Positions 56,957-64,000 of a stretch of DNA of 64,000 nt are shown here, in pieces. Where the stretch lies: assembly GCF_946407605.1 (NCBI RefSeq), contig NZ_CAMJOS010000012.1:1-64000 (forward strand), written 5' to 3'. Source of the DNA: an uncultured Prevotella sp. (lineage in GTDB: Bacteria > Bacteroidota > Bacteroidia > Bacteroidales > Bacteroidaceae). Every line of letters starts with the position of its first letter. Position 1 is the first letter of the stretch. The position numbers and the translations under genes were made by a program. The notes beneath the pieces are model-generated. The model was not told where the DNA came from. It was given only the letters and a program-made list of their open reading frames with translations, and did no database searches.

Positions 56957-57613
56957 TCAGATGAGTGTCTCTGCTATTTTGAGGTCGAAAGGTGTTGTAA
57001 TCTTGATGTTCTCGCGATTACCTTCAACGATCGACACTTCGTGTCCGTAAGCCTCCACTACCGAGGCATCGTCAGTAAAGCTTTCCTGATAGGGCTGGCG
57101 GTTGGCCGCCTTCAGCAGCTGAATGTCGAAGGTCTGGGGTGTCTGTACCAAACCATAGTCGCTGCGCAGTACGTTTTTCTGTGAAGGCAGGTGACGTAGC
57201 GTCTCGACTACTGGCGTCACAGGGATGACGGCTTTCTTTGTGCGTGCCGTCTCGTAGCAGTTTCTTATTACCTCAAAACTCACAAAAGGACGCACACCAT
57301 CGTGCACACCCACCACACCCTCAGCATCGTCAGGTACCTTGGCTAAGCCGTTCTGCACAGAGTGGAACCGTGTCTCGCCACCATTGGCCAGCGTATATTC
57401 CACGTCGAAGTGATATTCCTTGCAGAGCTGGTGCCAATAGTCCTGCTGGGTTTCTGGCAATACCAGGATGATGCTTATCTCATTCGAATAAGCCCTGAAT
57501 CGCTCGATGGTTCGCATGAGTACCGGCTTTCCGCCGATAGGCAGAAACTGCTTGGGAATCTCGCCACCCATACGCAGGCCCTTGCCGCCTGCCACGATAA
57601 TTACGTAGTCCAC
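56957..57613 (-). CDS. ispD: 2-C-methyl-D-erythritol 4-phosphate cytidylyltransferase
   Basis: A 218-residue enzyme of the MEP isoprenoid pathway that couples MEP with CTP. The nucleotide-binding start [32 protein letters not shown] (split, residues 4-36) has the Gly-rich loop and Lys; [14 protein letters not shown] (about 100-113) carries the catalytic Asp region, and [28 protein letters not shown] (split) closes it. The stop touches the recG start, and the DJ-1 gene ends 20 bases upstream. Length is typical. Confidence 0.94.
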   Translation of the reverse strand: MDYVIIVAGGKGLRMGGEIPKQFLPIGGKPVLMRTIERFRAYSNEISIILVLPETQQDYWHQLCKEYHFDVEYTLANGGETRFHSVQNGLAKVPDDAEGVVGVHDGVRPFVSFEVIRNCYETARTKKAVIPVTPVVETLRHLPSQKNVLRSDYGLVQTPQTFDIQLLKAANRQPYQESFTDDASVVEAYGHEVSIVEGNRENIKITTPFDLKIAETLI

Positions 57614-57632
57614 TTTTTACCTTTTTGCTTTT

Positions 57633-58202
57633 TTATTTTTCCATGAGGTGTTTGAAACGCATGCCCTCGGCAATCTGGTCGCTAACCTCCTTGCTCACCA
57701 GCTGACTAAGCAACTCGTAGGCATAGGGAAAGGCAGCAGCAGGACCCTCGGCAGTGGTGATGTTGCCATCAACAGTAACCAGGTCGCCAGTATAGTGGGC
57801 CTTGGTCAGCATACGCTCAAAACCAGGATAACACGTGGCTTGCTTGCCATCGAGCACACCCAGCTGGGCCAGCACTACAGCAGGGGCAGCACAGATGGCC
57901 GATACTTTCTTTCCTGCTTGGAACTGTGCGAGCACAGCCTTGCACACACCCTTGTGGTCATAGAGGTTGGAAGCGCCTGGCATGCCACCAGGCAACATCA
58001 GCAGGTCAGCATCGCTATAGTCGCAATCGTCAAACATGGCATCGGCCACTATCTGCACACCATGAGCCGTTTCCACTACCTGTGAGTCCTCAACAATGCT
58101 CACCGTTACCACATCTGCACCGCCTCGACGCAGCACGTCGATAGGTATCAAAGCCTCTACATCTTCGAAGCCGTTAGCAAGAAAAACATAAACTTTTGCC
58201 AT
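57633..58202 (-). CDS. DJ-1/PfpI family protein
   Basis: A 189-residue cytoplasmic protein of the DJ-1/ThiJ type. KVYVFLANGFEDVEALIPIDVLRRGGADVVTVS includes the conserved Glu (near residue 15), SAICAAPAVV (near 103-112) holds the nucleophile Cys, and CYPGFERML follows. Such proteins act as glyoxalases, deglycases or chaperones; which one cannot be told. I start at ATG 58202 (MAKVYVFLANG), since the longer frame would begin inside the promoter. First gene of the operon with ispD and recG, divergent to nadK. Confidence 0.92.
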   Translation of the reverse strand: MAKVYVFLANGFEDVEALIPIDVLRRGGADVVTVSIVEDSQVVETAHGVQIVADAMFDDCDYSDADLLMLPGGMPGASNLYDHKGVCKAVLAQFQAGKKVSAICAAPAVVLAQLGVLDGKQATCYPGFERMLTKAHYTGDLVTVDGNITTAEGPAAAFPYAYELLSQLVSKEVSDQIAEGMRFKHLMEK

Positions 58203-58220
58203 ATTTTCAGAATTAATTTG

Positions 58221-58228
58221 TACTTTTG
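58221..58228 (+). promoter_or_regulatory. Promoter -7 box of nadK
   Basis: TACTTTTG, 51 bases before the nadK ATG at 58280; only 6 bases from the opposing -7 box of the DJ-1 operon. Confidence 0.6.
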
Positions 58229-58234
58229 CAGGCA

Positions 58235-58242
58235 CAAAGATA
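58235..58242 (-). promoter_or_regulatory. Promoter -7 box of the DJ-1-ispD-recG operon
   Basis: TATCTTTG on the minus strand, 32 bases before ATG 58202; overlaps the start region of the nadK transcript. Confidence 0.6.
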
Positions 58243-58279
58243 CGAAATCTTTGTGAAACGCGAAAGAAAAATAGGAATT

Positions 58280-59182
58280 ATGTCATCGAAGTCACTCACA
58301 TTTGCCATCTTCGGCAACCTCTATCAGCAGGAAAAATCGGCTGCCATAGAGCAGGTGCTGGCCTGTTTGAAGGTGCATGGTGCACGCGTAATCATTCATG
58401 AGGAGTACTATCACTTCATCAATGAGATGTGTGATGTGCACCGTATTTTGAAGTCTGCGAAGTGTAGTTTCTCGACATTCTCGGGTAATGATTTCGAAGC
58501 CGACTTCGCCATTTCTATGGGTGGCGACGGCACTTTCCTAAAGACAGCCAGCAAAGTGGGAGGCAAGCATATTCCTATCCTGGGTGTCAACATGGGACGG
58601 TTGGGATTCCTGGCCGACATAGCCCCTGACGATATTGAAACCTGCCTGCAAGCGCTGCATGATGATGACTATGCGGTGGAGAGTAGGGCGGTGATTCAGG
58701 TAAAGGCTGACGATAAACCGCTGGGCGAGACTTCTTTCGCATTGAACGATGTGTCAATCCTGAAGCGCGACACAGCCTCGATGATCAGTATCCGTGCCAG
58801 CATCAACGGTGAGTATCTGGCTACCTATCAGGCTGACGGATTGATTGTCTCGACTCCCACGGGTTCTACAGCTTATTCTTTGTCGAACGGTGGCCCTGTG
58901 GTGGTGCCTGGCACTGGTGTCTTTATTATGACTGCTGTCGCGCCACATTCTTTGAATATCCGTCCTGTCGTCATTCCCGATTCCGCTGAGGTGACGCTCG
59001 ATGTCGAGAGTCGCAACCACTCGTTCCTGGTTGCTATCGACGGTCGCTCGGAGAAATGTGGCGAAGGTACGCGCATCACCTTACGTCGTGCACCATATAA
59101 CATTCAGGTGGTGAAGCGCAGTGGTACGCGTTATTTCTCTACTTTGCGAGAAAAACTCATGTGGGGAGCAGACGTGAGATGA
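58280..59182 (+). CDS. nadK: NAD kinase
   Basis: A 300-residue kinase that makes NADP from NAD. The GGDG motif is in SMGGDGTFLKTA (near residue 77), followed by NMGRLGFLAD and, in the C-terminal half, FALNDVSILKRD, YQADGLIVSTPTGSTAYSLSNGGP (split; nucleotide-binding) and VAIDGRSEK. Start at ATG 58280 after ATAGGAATT: the longer frame from 58226 begins at the promoter box. A 34-base spacer of repeated AGTTCATAGTTTATAG words leads to the ABC exporter, so co-transcription is likely. Confidence 0.95.
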   Translation: MSSKSLTFAIFGNLYQQEKSAAIEQVLACLKVHGARVIIHEEYYHFINEMCDVHRILKSAKCSFSTFSGNDFEADFAISMGGDGTFLKTASKVGGKHIPILGVNMGRLGFLADIAPDDIETCLQALHDDDYAVESRAVIQVKADDKPLGETSFALNDVSILKRDTASMISIRASINGEYLATYQADGLIVSTPTGSTAYSLSNGGPVVVPGTGVFIMTAVAPHSLNIRPVVIPDSAEVTLDVESRNHSFLVAIDGRSEKCGEGTRITLRRAPYNIQVVKRSGTRYFSTLREKLMWGADVR

Positions 59183-59216
59183 GTTTATAGTTCACAGTTC
59201 ATAGTTTATAGTTAAG

Positions 59217-60899
59217 GTGGGTTTAAGATCATTCTTCGACATTCCCGATAATCACTATACTGTGCGCCAGATATTCCGTTGGCTGTGGGAAGCCCTGCGA
59301 GGCAATCGCTTGCAGGCCATACTCAATGCTACCGTAGGACTGCTGGGTGTGGCTTTAGGACTGGCTTCCGTATGGGCTATGCAACGTGCCATCGATATTG
59401 CCTCTGGCGTGTGCGAGGGCTCTATCTATTGGGCCGTGGCCATCATGGCCAGTCTAATATTGGGCGAATTCGGTGTAGGTATCTCACGCGTCTGGATTAA
59501 GAACATCCTGGGCGTGAAGGCTCAGAACCGCATGCAGCAGCGCATTCTGGCCCGATTGCTCAGATCAGAATGGAGAGGACGTGAGGCCATGCATAGCGGC
59601 GATATCATCAACCGACTGGAACAGGATGTGAAGACGGTTGTGACCTTCCTCACCGAGACGTTACCATCAACACTCAGTACCATAGCGATGTTCCTGGGTG
59701 CTTTCATCTATCTGCTGCAGATGGACCTCGGACTGGCGTTTACCATTGTGGGTATCCTGCCTCTTTTCATGTTGGTCAGCCGCATTTATGTGGCGTATAT
59801 GCGCCGATATACCCGCAGGGTACGTGATACAGATAGTCTTATTCAGAGTCTGCTCACAGAGACCATGCAGCACCGTATGCTGGTGAAGACGATGGAGGCT
59901 GATAGTCAGATGCTCAATAGGTTGGACGGTACACAACAGACGCTGCGCCATTGGGTGCGTCGTCGTACGATGTTTTCTGTGGCCAGCAACTTCTTCCTGA
60001 ATGCGGGCTTTGCCATTGGTTTCCTTGTGGCGTTTCTGTGGGGTGCCCTGCGTCTGAATGCCGGCACACTGACCTTTGGTGGTATGACGGCTTTCCTGCA
60101 ACTGGTAGCTCGCATCCAAGGTCCTGCTCGCGATCTGGCTAAGTTAGTGCCTGCTTTTGTCAGCGTGTTTACAGCTACCGAACGACTGATGGAACTGGAA
60201 GAGACACCAGAGGAACAGCAGGGTAAGTCTTGCATGTTGGCTGCGCCTTGCGGCATACGTTTCGATCATGTCACCTTTAACTACGGGGCGCCTGGTCAGC
60301 AGCCGGCCTTGAGTGATTTTAGCGTAGATTTTAAGCCCGGTTCGTGTACCGCCATCATGGGTGAGACAGGATCTGGAAAGACCACGCTTATCCGACTGCT
60401 TCTGGCTTTGGTGAAACCTCAACAAGGAGAAATCTCAATCTATAATGTAGAGTGTAGAGACTCTCAACTCTCCCCCCTCCATCGTTGCAACTTTGTTTAT
60501 GTGCCACAAGGCAACACGCTGCTTAGCGGAACCCTCCGCGAAAACTTGATGCTGGGTAACCTGCAAGCCTCTGACGAACAGATGCACGAGGCACTAAAGA
60601 TGGCTTGTGCCGACTTTGTTGAAGAATTGCCCAATGGACTCGACACCCCCATCTCTGAACAGGGTGGGGGATTAAGCGAGGGGCAGGCCCAGCGCATTGC
60701 CATTGCACGTGCTTTGCTGCGGCCTGGCAGCATCATGTTGCTCGACGAAGCCACCAGCGCACTCGATGCCGAGACCGAACGTAAGGTTCTGGAAAATATA
60801 CTGAGCAACCATCAGCGAACCATTATTTTTGTCACCCATAGGACTGCCGTTGTGGATTATTGCGACCAGGTACTTGACATCGCTTCTTCCAACAATTGA
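59217..60899 (+). CDS. ABC transporter, fused permease and ATP-binding domain
   Basis: A 560-residue half-size exporter. Six membrane helices span about 20-320; the ATPase (about 345-560) has Walker A MGETGSGKTTLIRLL, Q-loop FVYVPQGNTLLSGT, signature GGGLSEGQAQRIAIARA, Walker B IMLLDEATSALD and H-loop FVTHR. It begins with GTG 59217, a rare start here, because the first in-frame ATG lies far inside the membrane domain. A variable loop (about 405-420, coded by a C/T-rich stretch near 60440-60480) is less conserved. Substrate unknown; a dimer is expected. Confidence 0.9.
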   Translation: MGLRSFFDIPDNHYTVRQIFRWLWEALRGNRLQAILNATVGLLGVALGLASVWAMQRAIDIASGVCEGSIYWAVAIMASLILGEFGVGISRVWIKNILGVKAQNRMQQRILARLLRSEWRGREAMHSGDIINRLEQDVKTVVTFLTETLPSTLSTIAMFLGAFIYLLQMDLGLAFTIVGILPLFMLVSRIYVAYMRRYTRRVRDTDSLIQSLLTETMQHRMLVKTMEADSQMLNRLDGTQQTLRHWVRRRTMFSVASNFFLNAGFAIGFLVAFLWGALRLNAGTLTFGGMTAFLQLVARIQGPARDLAKLVPAFVSVFTATERLMELEETPEEQQGKSCMLAAPCGIRFDHVTFNYGAPGQQPALSDFSVDFKPGSCTAIMGETGSGKTTLIRLLLALVKPQQGEISIYNVECRDSQLSPLHRCNFVYVPQGNTLLSGTLRENLMLGNLQASDEQMHEALKMACADFVEELPNGLDTPISEQGGGLSEGQAQRIAIARALLRPGSIMLLDEATSALDAETERKVLENILSNHQRTIIFVTHRTAVVDYCDQVLDIASSNN

Positions 60900-60982
60900 T
60901 TCCTTTATGGCCTTGTTTATAGTATATAAATAAGGTGGAAATGTTAAATCTTGGTTAACGACATAAAATAGTCGGAAGATTA

Positions 60983-61014
60983 TTTGGTAAGTAATGTAAT
61001 ATTGTCTACTTTTG
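60983..61014 (+). promoter_or_regulatory. Promoter of the GntR-linked ABC operon
   Basis: TTTG (60983-60986), 20 bases, TACTTTTG (61007-61014): a full consensus promoter. Directly downstream AGTGT (61016-61020) and ACACT (61035-61039) are inverted copies 14 bases apart, a candidate operator for the GntR protein of this operon. Confidence 0.7.
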
Positions 61015-61072
61015 CAGTGTGCTATTGAACTGGTACACTATGACGCAATGTTTTTAAGTTATTAAATAAGTT

Positions 61073-61894
61073 ATGATCAACGTAAACAACATCAGTTTTA
61101 AGTATGCCGGACAGAAACGCCTGGTATTCGATGGCTTCAGCCTCCAGCTCGAAGAAAACCGCATCTACGGTCTGCTGGGTAAGAACGGCACGGGTAAGAG
61201 CACGTTGCTCTATTTGATAGCAGGTTTGCTGCGCCCCTCCAAGGGTACTGTATGTTGCGATTCAGTCGCAACATACAAACGCGAGGCAGAAACCTTGCAG
61301 GAGATATTCTTAGTTCCTGAGGAGTATGACCTACCTGCAATGACTCTGGAAAAGTATGTCAGTTTGATGGAGGGCTTCTACCCTCATTTCAGTCGTGAGG
61401 TGCTGGAACGTTGCCTGAAAGACTTCGAACTCTCCACCGACCTGAACCTGAAAGCCCTCTCGATGGGTCAGAAGAAAAAGGTGTATATGTGTATCGCCTT
61501 GGCTGCGCAGACCAACTACCTGCTGATGGACGAGCCCACCAACGGCATGGATATTCCCTCGAAGAGTCAGTTCCGAAAGGTGGTGGCAGAGAATATGAGC
61601 GAGGACCGCACGCTGATAATCTCTACCCATCAGGTGCACGATGTGGAGGCTTTGCTTGATCATATTATGATTCTCACAGAACGCGAGCTGCTGCTCAATG
61701 CCAGCATGGCAGAGATTACTGATAAGTATGCTTTCGAGATCCGTCTGCCGCAGGATATGACGGACGATGTCATCTATGCGGAGCCATCGCTGCAAGGTAA
61801 CATCGCTATGGTGCGCCGCACGGCTGATATGTCTGAGACACAAGTGAACCTCGAACTGTTGTTTAATGCTGTAACGAAAGGACTGGTAAAATGA
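61073..61894 (+). CDS. ABC transporter ATP-binding protein
   Basis: A 273-residue ATPase. Walker A GLLGKNGTGKSTLLYLI is at about 33-49, then FLVPEEYDLPAM, signature LSMGQKKKVYMCIALA (about 128-143), Walker B NYLLMDEPTNGMD and H-loop IISTHQVHDVEA. It overlaps the next gene by 4 bases (ATGA), the next overlaps the GntR gene by 4 bases, so all three are coupled. With a GntR regulator of YtrA type this arrangement is typical of antibiotic- or envelope-responsive ABC systems. A perfect 12-bp inverted repeat lies inside the gene at 61249-61277. Confidence 0.9.
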   Translation: MINVNNISFKYAGQKRLVFDGFSLQLEENRIYGLLGKNGTGKSTLLYLIAGLLRPSKGTVCCDSVATYKREAETLQEIFLVPEEYDLPAMTLEKYVSLMEGFYPHFSREVLERCLKDFELSTDLNLKALSMGQKKKVYMCIALAAQTNYLLMDEPTNGMDIPSKSQFRKVVAENMSEDRTLIISTHQVHDVEALLDHIMILTERELLLNASMAEITDKYAFEIRLPQDMTDDVIYAEPSLQGNIAMVRRTADMSETQVNLELLFNAVTKGLVK

Positions 61895-62685
61895 AAAACT
61901 TTAATATGACACGTTTTGGTCGTGTGCTGAAACTCGACTTTACTGAAGGCCTCAAGCCAATGATGTGGGGTGCACTTTGTATGCTCCTGCTCTATCTGTT
62001 CTTCTTCTGGTTTGCATGGAACATCGGATTCCACTCTTTCGAACCAAAGAACCAGATTGTCGATCCCGTTTGTGAGTCTGTGGGTGCGTTCAGTATGATA
62101 GCCATGTATATCTATTTCCTTATCACAGCCTGCACACTCTATCGTGGTGAGCAGAAGAAACAGCAGCGCATTGCCTGGCTGATGCTGCCAGCATCGAACT
62201 TGGAAAAGTTCACCTCGCGCTGGATTTACATGCTGGTATTCTCGATTGTTGGTGGATTGTTGCCATTCTTTGTGGCCGACTTGGTTCACATGGGGTATCT
62301 TGGGATGATAGGCTTTCCCGTGAAGGATGCCACATCCTATTTCTTCAATTTCTTCCCACATGTCCGTGAACCATACGAGACGTTATCGGATGTCATTGGC
62401 CTCTATTTCTGTTATGTAGCCATTCACTCTTTCTTCCTGCTTGGCGGCGTATTCTTCAAGAAGTTCCATTTCATTGTCACTTCAGCGGTGTTTGTTATAG
62501 GGTTTATCACCATTTCGGTAACAGCCAATACACTTGGTTATCGTAACATACCGACGCCGGAGTGTATTTGGGATGACATCATCGCCATTGTCTTTGCTGC
62601 TTGCCTCATCACGCTCTTCACTTGGCTCGCCTATCGTCTGTTCTGCCGTTGGCAGGTTATCACTCATAAATTTGCGAACGTATGA
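61891..62685 (+). CDS. ABC transporter membrane protein
   Basis: A 264-residue membrane protein with about six helices: 24-44 (MMWGALCMLLLYLFFFWFAW), 68-85, 112-135, 160-180, 190-215 and 225-250. The motif CTLYRGEQKKQQRIAWLMLPAS, an amphipathic segment typical of ABC-2 type permeases, lies at about 82-103. Sequence conservation is low, so the call rests on membrane topology and coupling to the ATPase gene. It probably forms a transporter with it. Substrate unknown. Confidence 0.8.
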   Translation: MKNFNMTRFGRVLKLDFTEGLKPMMWGALCMLLLYLFFFWFAWNIGFHSFEPKNQIVDPVCESVGAFSMIAMYIYFLITACTLYRGEQKKQQRIAWLMLPASNLEKFTSRWIYMLVFSIVGGLLPFFVADLVHMGYLGMIGFPVKDATSYFFNFFPHVREPYETLSDVIGLYFCYVAIHSFFLLGGVFFKKFHFIVTSAVFVIGFITISVTANTLGYRNIPTPECIWDDIIAIVFAACLITLFTWLAYRLFCRWQVITHKFANV

Positions 62686-63050
62686 CATTCAATTCAGATA
62701 AACCGATTTTCATGCAGATGGCCGATAGGCTCTGCGATGAAATACTGGCCGACAAATATCAGGACGACGACCGCATCCCCAGTGTGCGAGAGTATGCCGT
62801 GCTGCTGGAGGTGAACACCAATACCGCCGTGAAGGCCTATGATGAACTGGCTCGCGCGAACATTATATATAATAAGAGAGGACTGGGCTACTTCGTGACC
62901 AAAGGTGCGAAGAAACAAATCCTGAAAGAGCGTAAGCGGGTGTTCGTGAAAGAGCAATTGCCAGAGTTGTTCCGGCAGATGCAATTATTGGGCATTACGT
63001 TAGAAGATGTTAAAGTTGCGTATGATTTGCAACAAAATGAGCATTCTTAG
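62682..63050 (+). CDS. GntR family transcriptional regulator (YtrA type)
   Basis: A 122-residue repressor-type protein with a GntR winged helix (about 5-72): KPIFMQMADRLCDEILADKYQDDDRIPSVREYAVLLEVNTNTAVKAYDELA (split), and the conserved wing NKRGLGYFVTKGAKK. The short C-terminal part is helical and lacks a large effector domain, as in the YtrA subfamily. It overlaps the permease by 4 bases. Operon autoregulation through the inverted repeat at 61016-61039 is likely. Confidence 0.9.
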   Translation: MTFNSDKPIFMQMADRLCDEILADKYQDDDRIPSVREYAVLLEVNTNTAVKAYDELARANIIYNKRGLGYFVTKGAKKQILKERKRVFVKEQLPELFRQMQLLGITLEDVKVAYDLQQNEHS

Positions 63051-63087
63051 CATCTAATAGTCAAAAGCAACAAGAACAAAGTAGAAA

Positions 63088-63747
63088 GTGATACACTTAG
63101 AAAACGTCAATAAGACTTATTTCGGCGCTCAGCCGCTGCATGTGCTGAAAGGCATCAACCTCGACATAGAGACAGGTGAGTTCGTGAGTATCATGGGTGC
63201 CTCAGGTTCGGGCAAGTCCACCTTGCTGAATATCCTGGGTATACTCGATAACTATGACTCTGGACTCTACACCCTGAACGGCGTCCGTATCTGGAACCTC
63301 TCAGAACGCAAGGCTGCCGAGTATCGTAACCACATGATTGGTTTTATCTTCCAATCGTTTAATCTCATCTCGTTTAAAAATGCCGTGGAGAACGTGGAGT
63401 TGCCACTCTTCTATCAAGGGGTGTCGCGCAAAAAGCGACACACCCTTGCGATGGAATATTTGGAGCGATTAGGATTAAAGGAGTGGGCTGATCACTATCC
63501 CAATGAGCTCTCGGGTGGACAGAAACAACGTGTGGCGATTGCCCGTGCGCTGATTACTAAACCACAGATGATTCTGGCCGATGAGCCCACGGGTGCCCTC
63601 GATTCAAAGACGAGTGTGGAGGTGATGCAACTATTGAAGGACCTGAATGCTCAGGAGCATATCACCCAGGTTATCGTGACCCACGACCCCACGGTGGCTC
63701 AGCAAACCAATCGTATTATTCGCATCAAGGATGGTGTGATAGAATAG
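63088..63747 (+). CDS. ABC transporter ATP-binding protein, MacB/LolD type
   Basis: A 219-residue ATPase with Walker [19 protein letters not shown] (about 34-51), Q-loop [13 protein letters not shown], signature [15 protein letters not shown] (about 137-151), Walker [12 protein letters not shown] and H-loop VIVTHD. The family serves MacB- and FtsX-type permeases that move lipoproteins, peptides or drugs. It starts with GTG 63088; no earlier start is available. The partner permease follows after 19 bases. A stable hairpin lies in the gene at 63415-63448. Confidence 0.9.
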   Translation: MIHLENVNKTYFGAQPLHVLKGINLDIETGEFVSIMGASGSGKSTLLNILGILDNYDSGLYTLNGVRIWNLSERKAAEYRNHMIGFIFQSFNLISFKNAVENVELPLFYQGVSRKKRHTLAMEYLERLGLKEWADHYPNELSGGQKQRVAIARALITKPQMILADEPTGALDSKTSVEVMQLLKDLNAQEHITQVIVTHDPTVAQQTNRIIRIKDGVIE

Positions 63748-63766
63748 CTTAATTCGTTGTTGAAGA

Positions 63767-64000
63767 ATGATAGAGTTATTTTCTGAGATATGGCAGACGG
63801 CACGGCGCAATAAGTTGCGTACGGGACTTACCGGCTTTGCTGTGGCATGGGGCATCTTTATGCTCATCGTGCTGTTGGGAGCTGGTAATGGACTCATCAA
63901 TGCCCAGCTGAAACAGAGTGACCGTTTCTTGAGCAGTTCGATGGTAGTGTTCGGTGGTGAGACCTCAATGGCCTATCAGGGACTGAAAGAGGGTCGCTGG
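63767..64000 (+). CDS. MacB/FtsX-type ABC transporter permease, partial
   Basis: The window ends inside this gene after 78 codons. The start reads MIELFSEIWQTARRNKLRTG, then the first membrane helix (about 20-42, FAVAWGIFMLIVLLGAGNGL) and the start of the periplasmic domain (SMVVFGGETSMAYQG), the usual layout of MacB-PCD permeases. The ATPase gene is 19 bases upstream. Confidence 0.88.
   Translation, partial: MIELFSEIWQTARRNKLRTGLTGFAVAWGIFMLIVLLGAGNGLINAQLKQSDRFLSSSMVVFGGETSMAYQGLKEGRW

Noticed and set aside
59183..59216. Promoter between nadK and the ABC exporter
   Set aside because: Only short AGTT(C/T)A repeats are seen and no TAnnTTTG box.

Overview
The window is a bacterial chromosome segment of Prevotella type (Bacteroidales, Bacteroidota). 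This rests on the -7 promoter box TAnnTTTG(C) before most transcription units, the near absence of Shine-Dalgarno sequences, the DUF3467 gene between rpoC and rpsL, a CarboxypepD_reg/TonB receptor, DUF4831, head-GIN, DUF2490 and BspA-like LRR proteins, and the secE-nusG-rplKAJL-rpoBC-rpsL-rpsG-fusA order. Species cannot be fixed from sequence reading alone.

Layout. 1-15.2 kb: tRNA-Trp end and the core transcription/translation block (secE to fusA). It ends in a terminator where other Bacteroidales usually continue into rpsJ. 15.3-18.8 kb: ECF sigma factor, membrane anti-sigma candidate and a secreted DUF4419 protein. 18.9-28.3 kb: a 9.4-kb segment flanked by 20-bp direct repeats of the tRNA-Asn 3' end. 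Its left edge holds truncated integrase, ATPase and unknown remnants; the rest is a phosphate locus: Pit transporter, HD hydrolase, DUF2490 barrel, Na/Pi cotransporter, PhoR-like kinase and PhoB-like regulator. A divergent promoter in its centre is geometrically symmetric, with four 11-bp TGTAAC-type boxes per side, and is the best candidate here for an undescribed regulatory element.

28.3-45.1 kb: tRNA-Asn, S41 protease, a receiver-domain/PPDK-type fusion, a YqiA-type hydrolase with a degenerate HAD tail, a GIN lipoprotein, a candidate 60-nt small RNA, fructose-bisphosphate aldolase, DUF4831, NAD(P)HX repair enzyme, hpt, adk, obgE and a TonB-dependent receptor. 45.1-52 kb: accessory zone with peptide remnants, an S66 carboxypeptidase, a nitroreductase, an intergenic region with two helically phased repeat arrays, and an AT-rich block of WG-like, LRR and lipoprotein genes.

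52-64 kb: cell-wall and housekeeping genes on the minus strand (M23/LysM, CapA, NlpC/P60, recG, ispD, DJ-1), then on the plus strand nadK, an ABC exporter, and a GntR-linked ABC operon that runs off the end of the window. Start codons were moved inward from the longest open frame where signal peptide, family N-terminus or promoter position required it.
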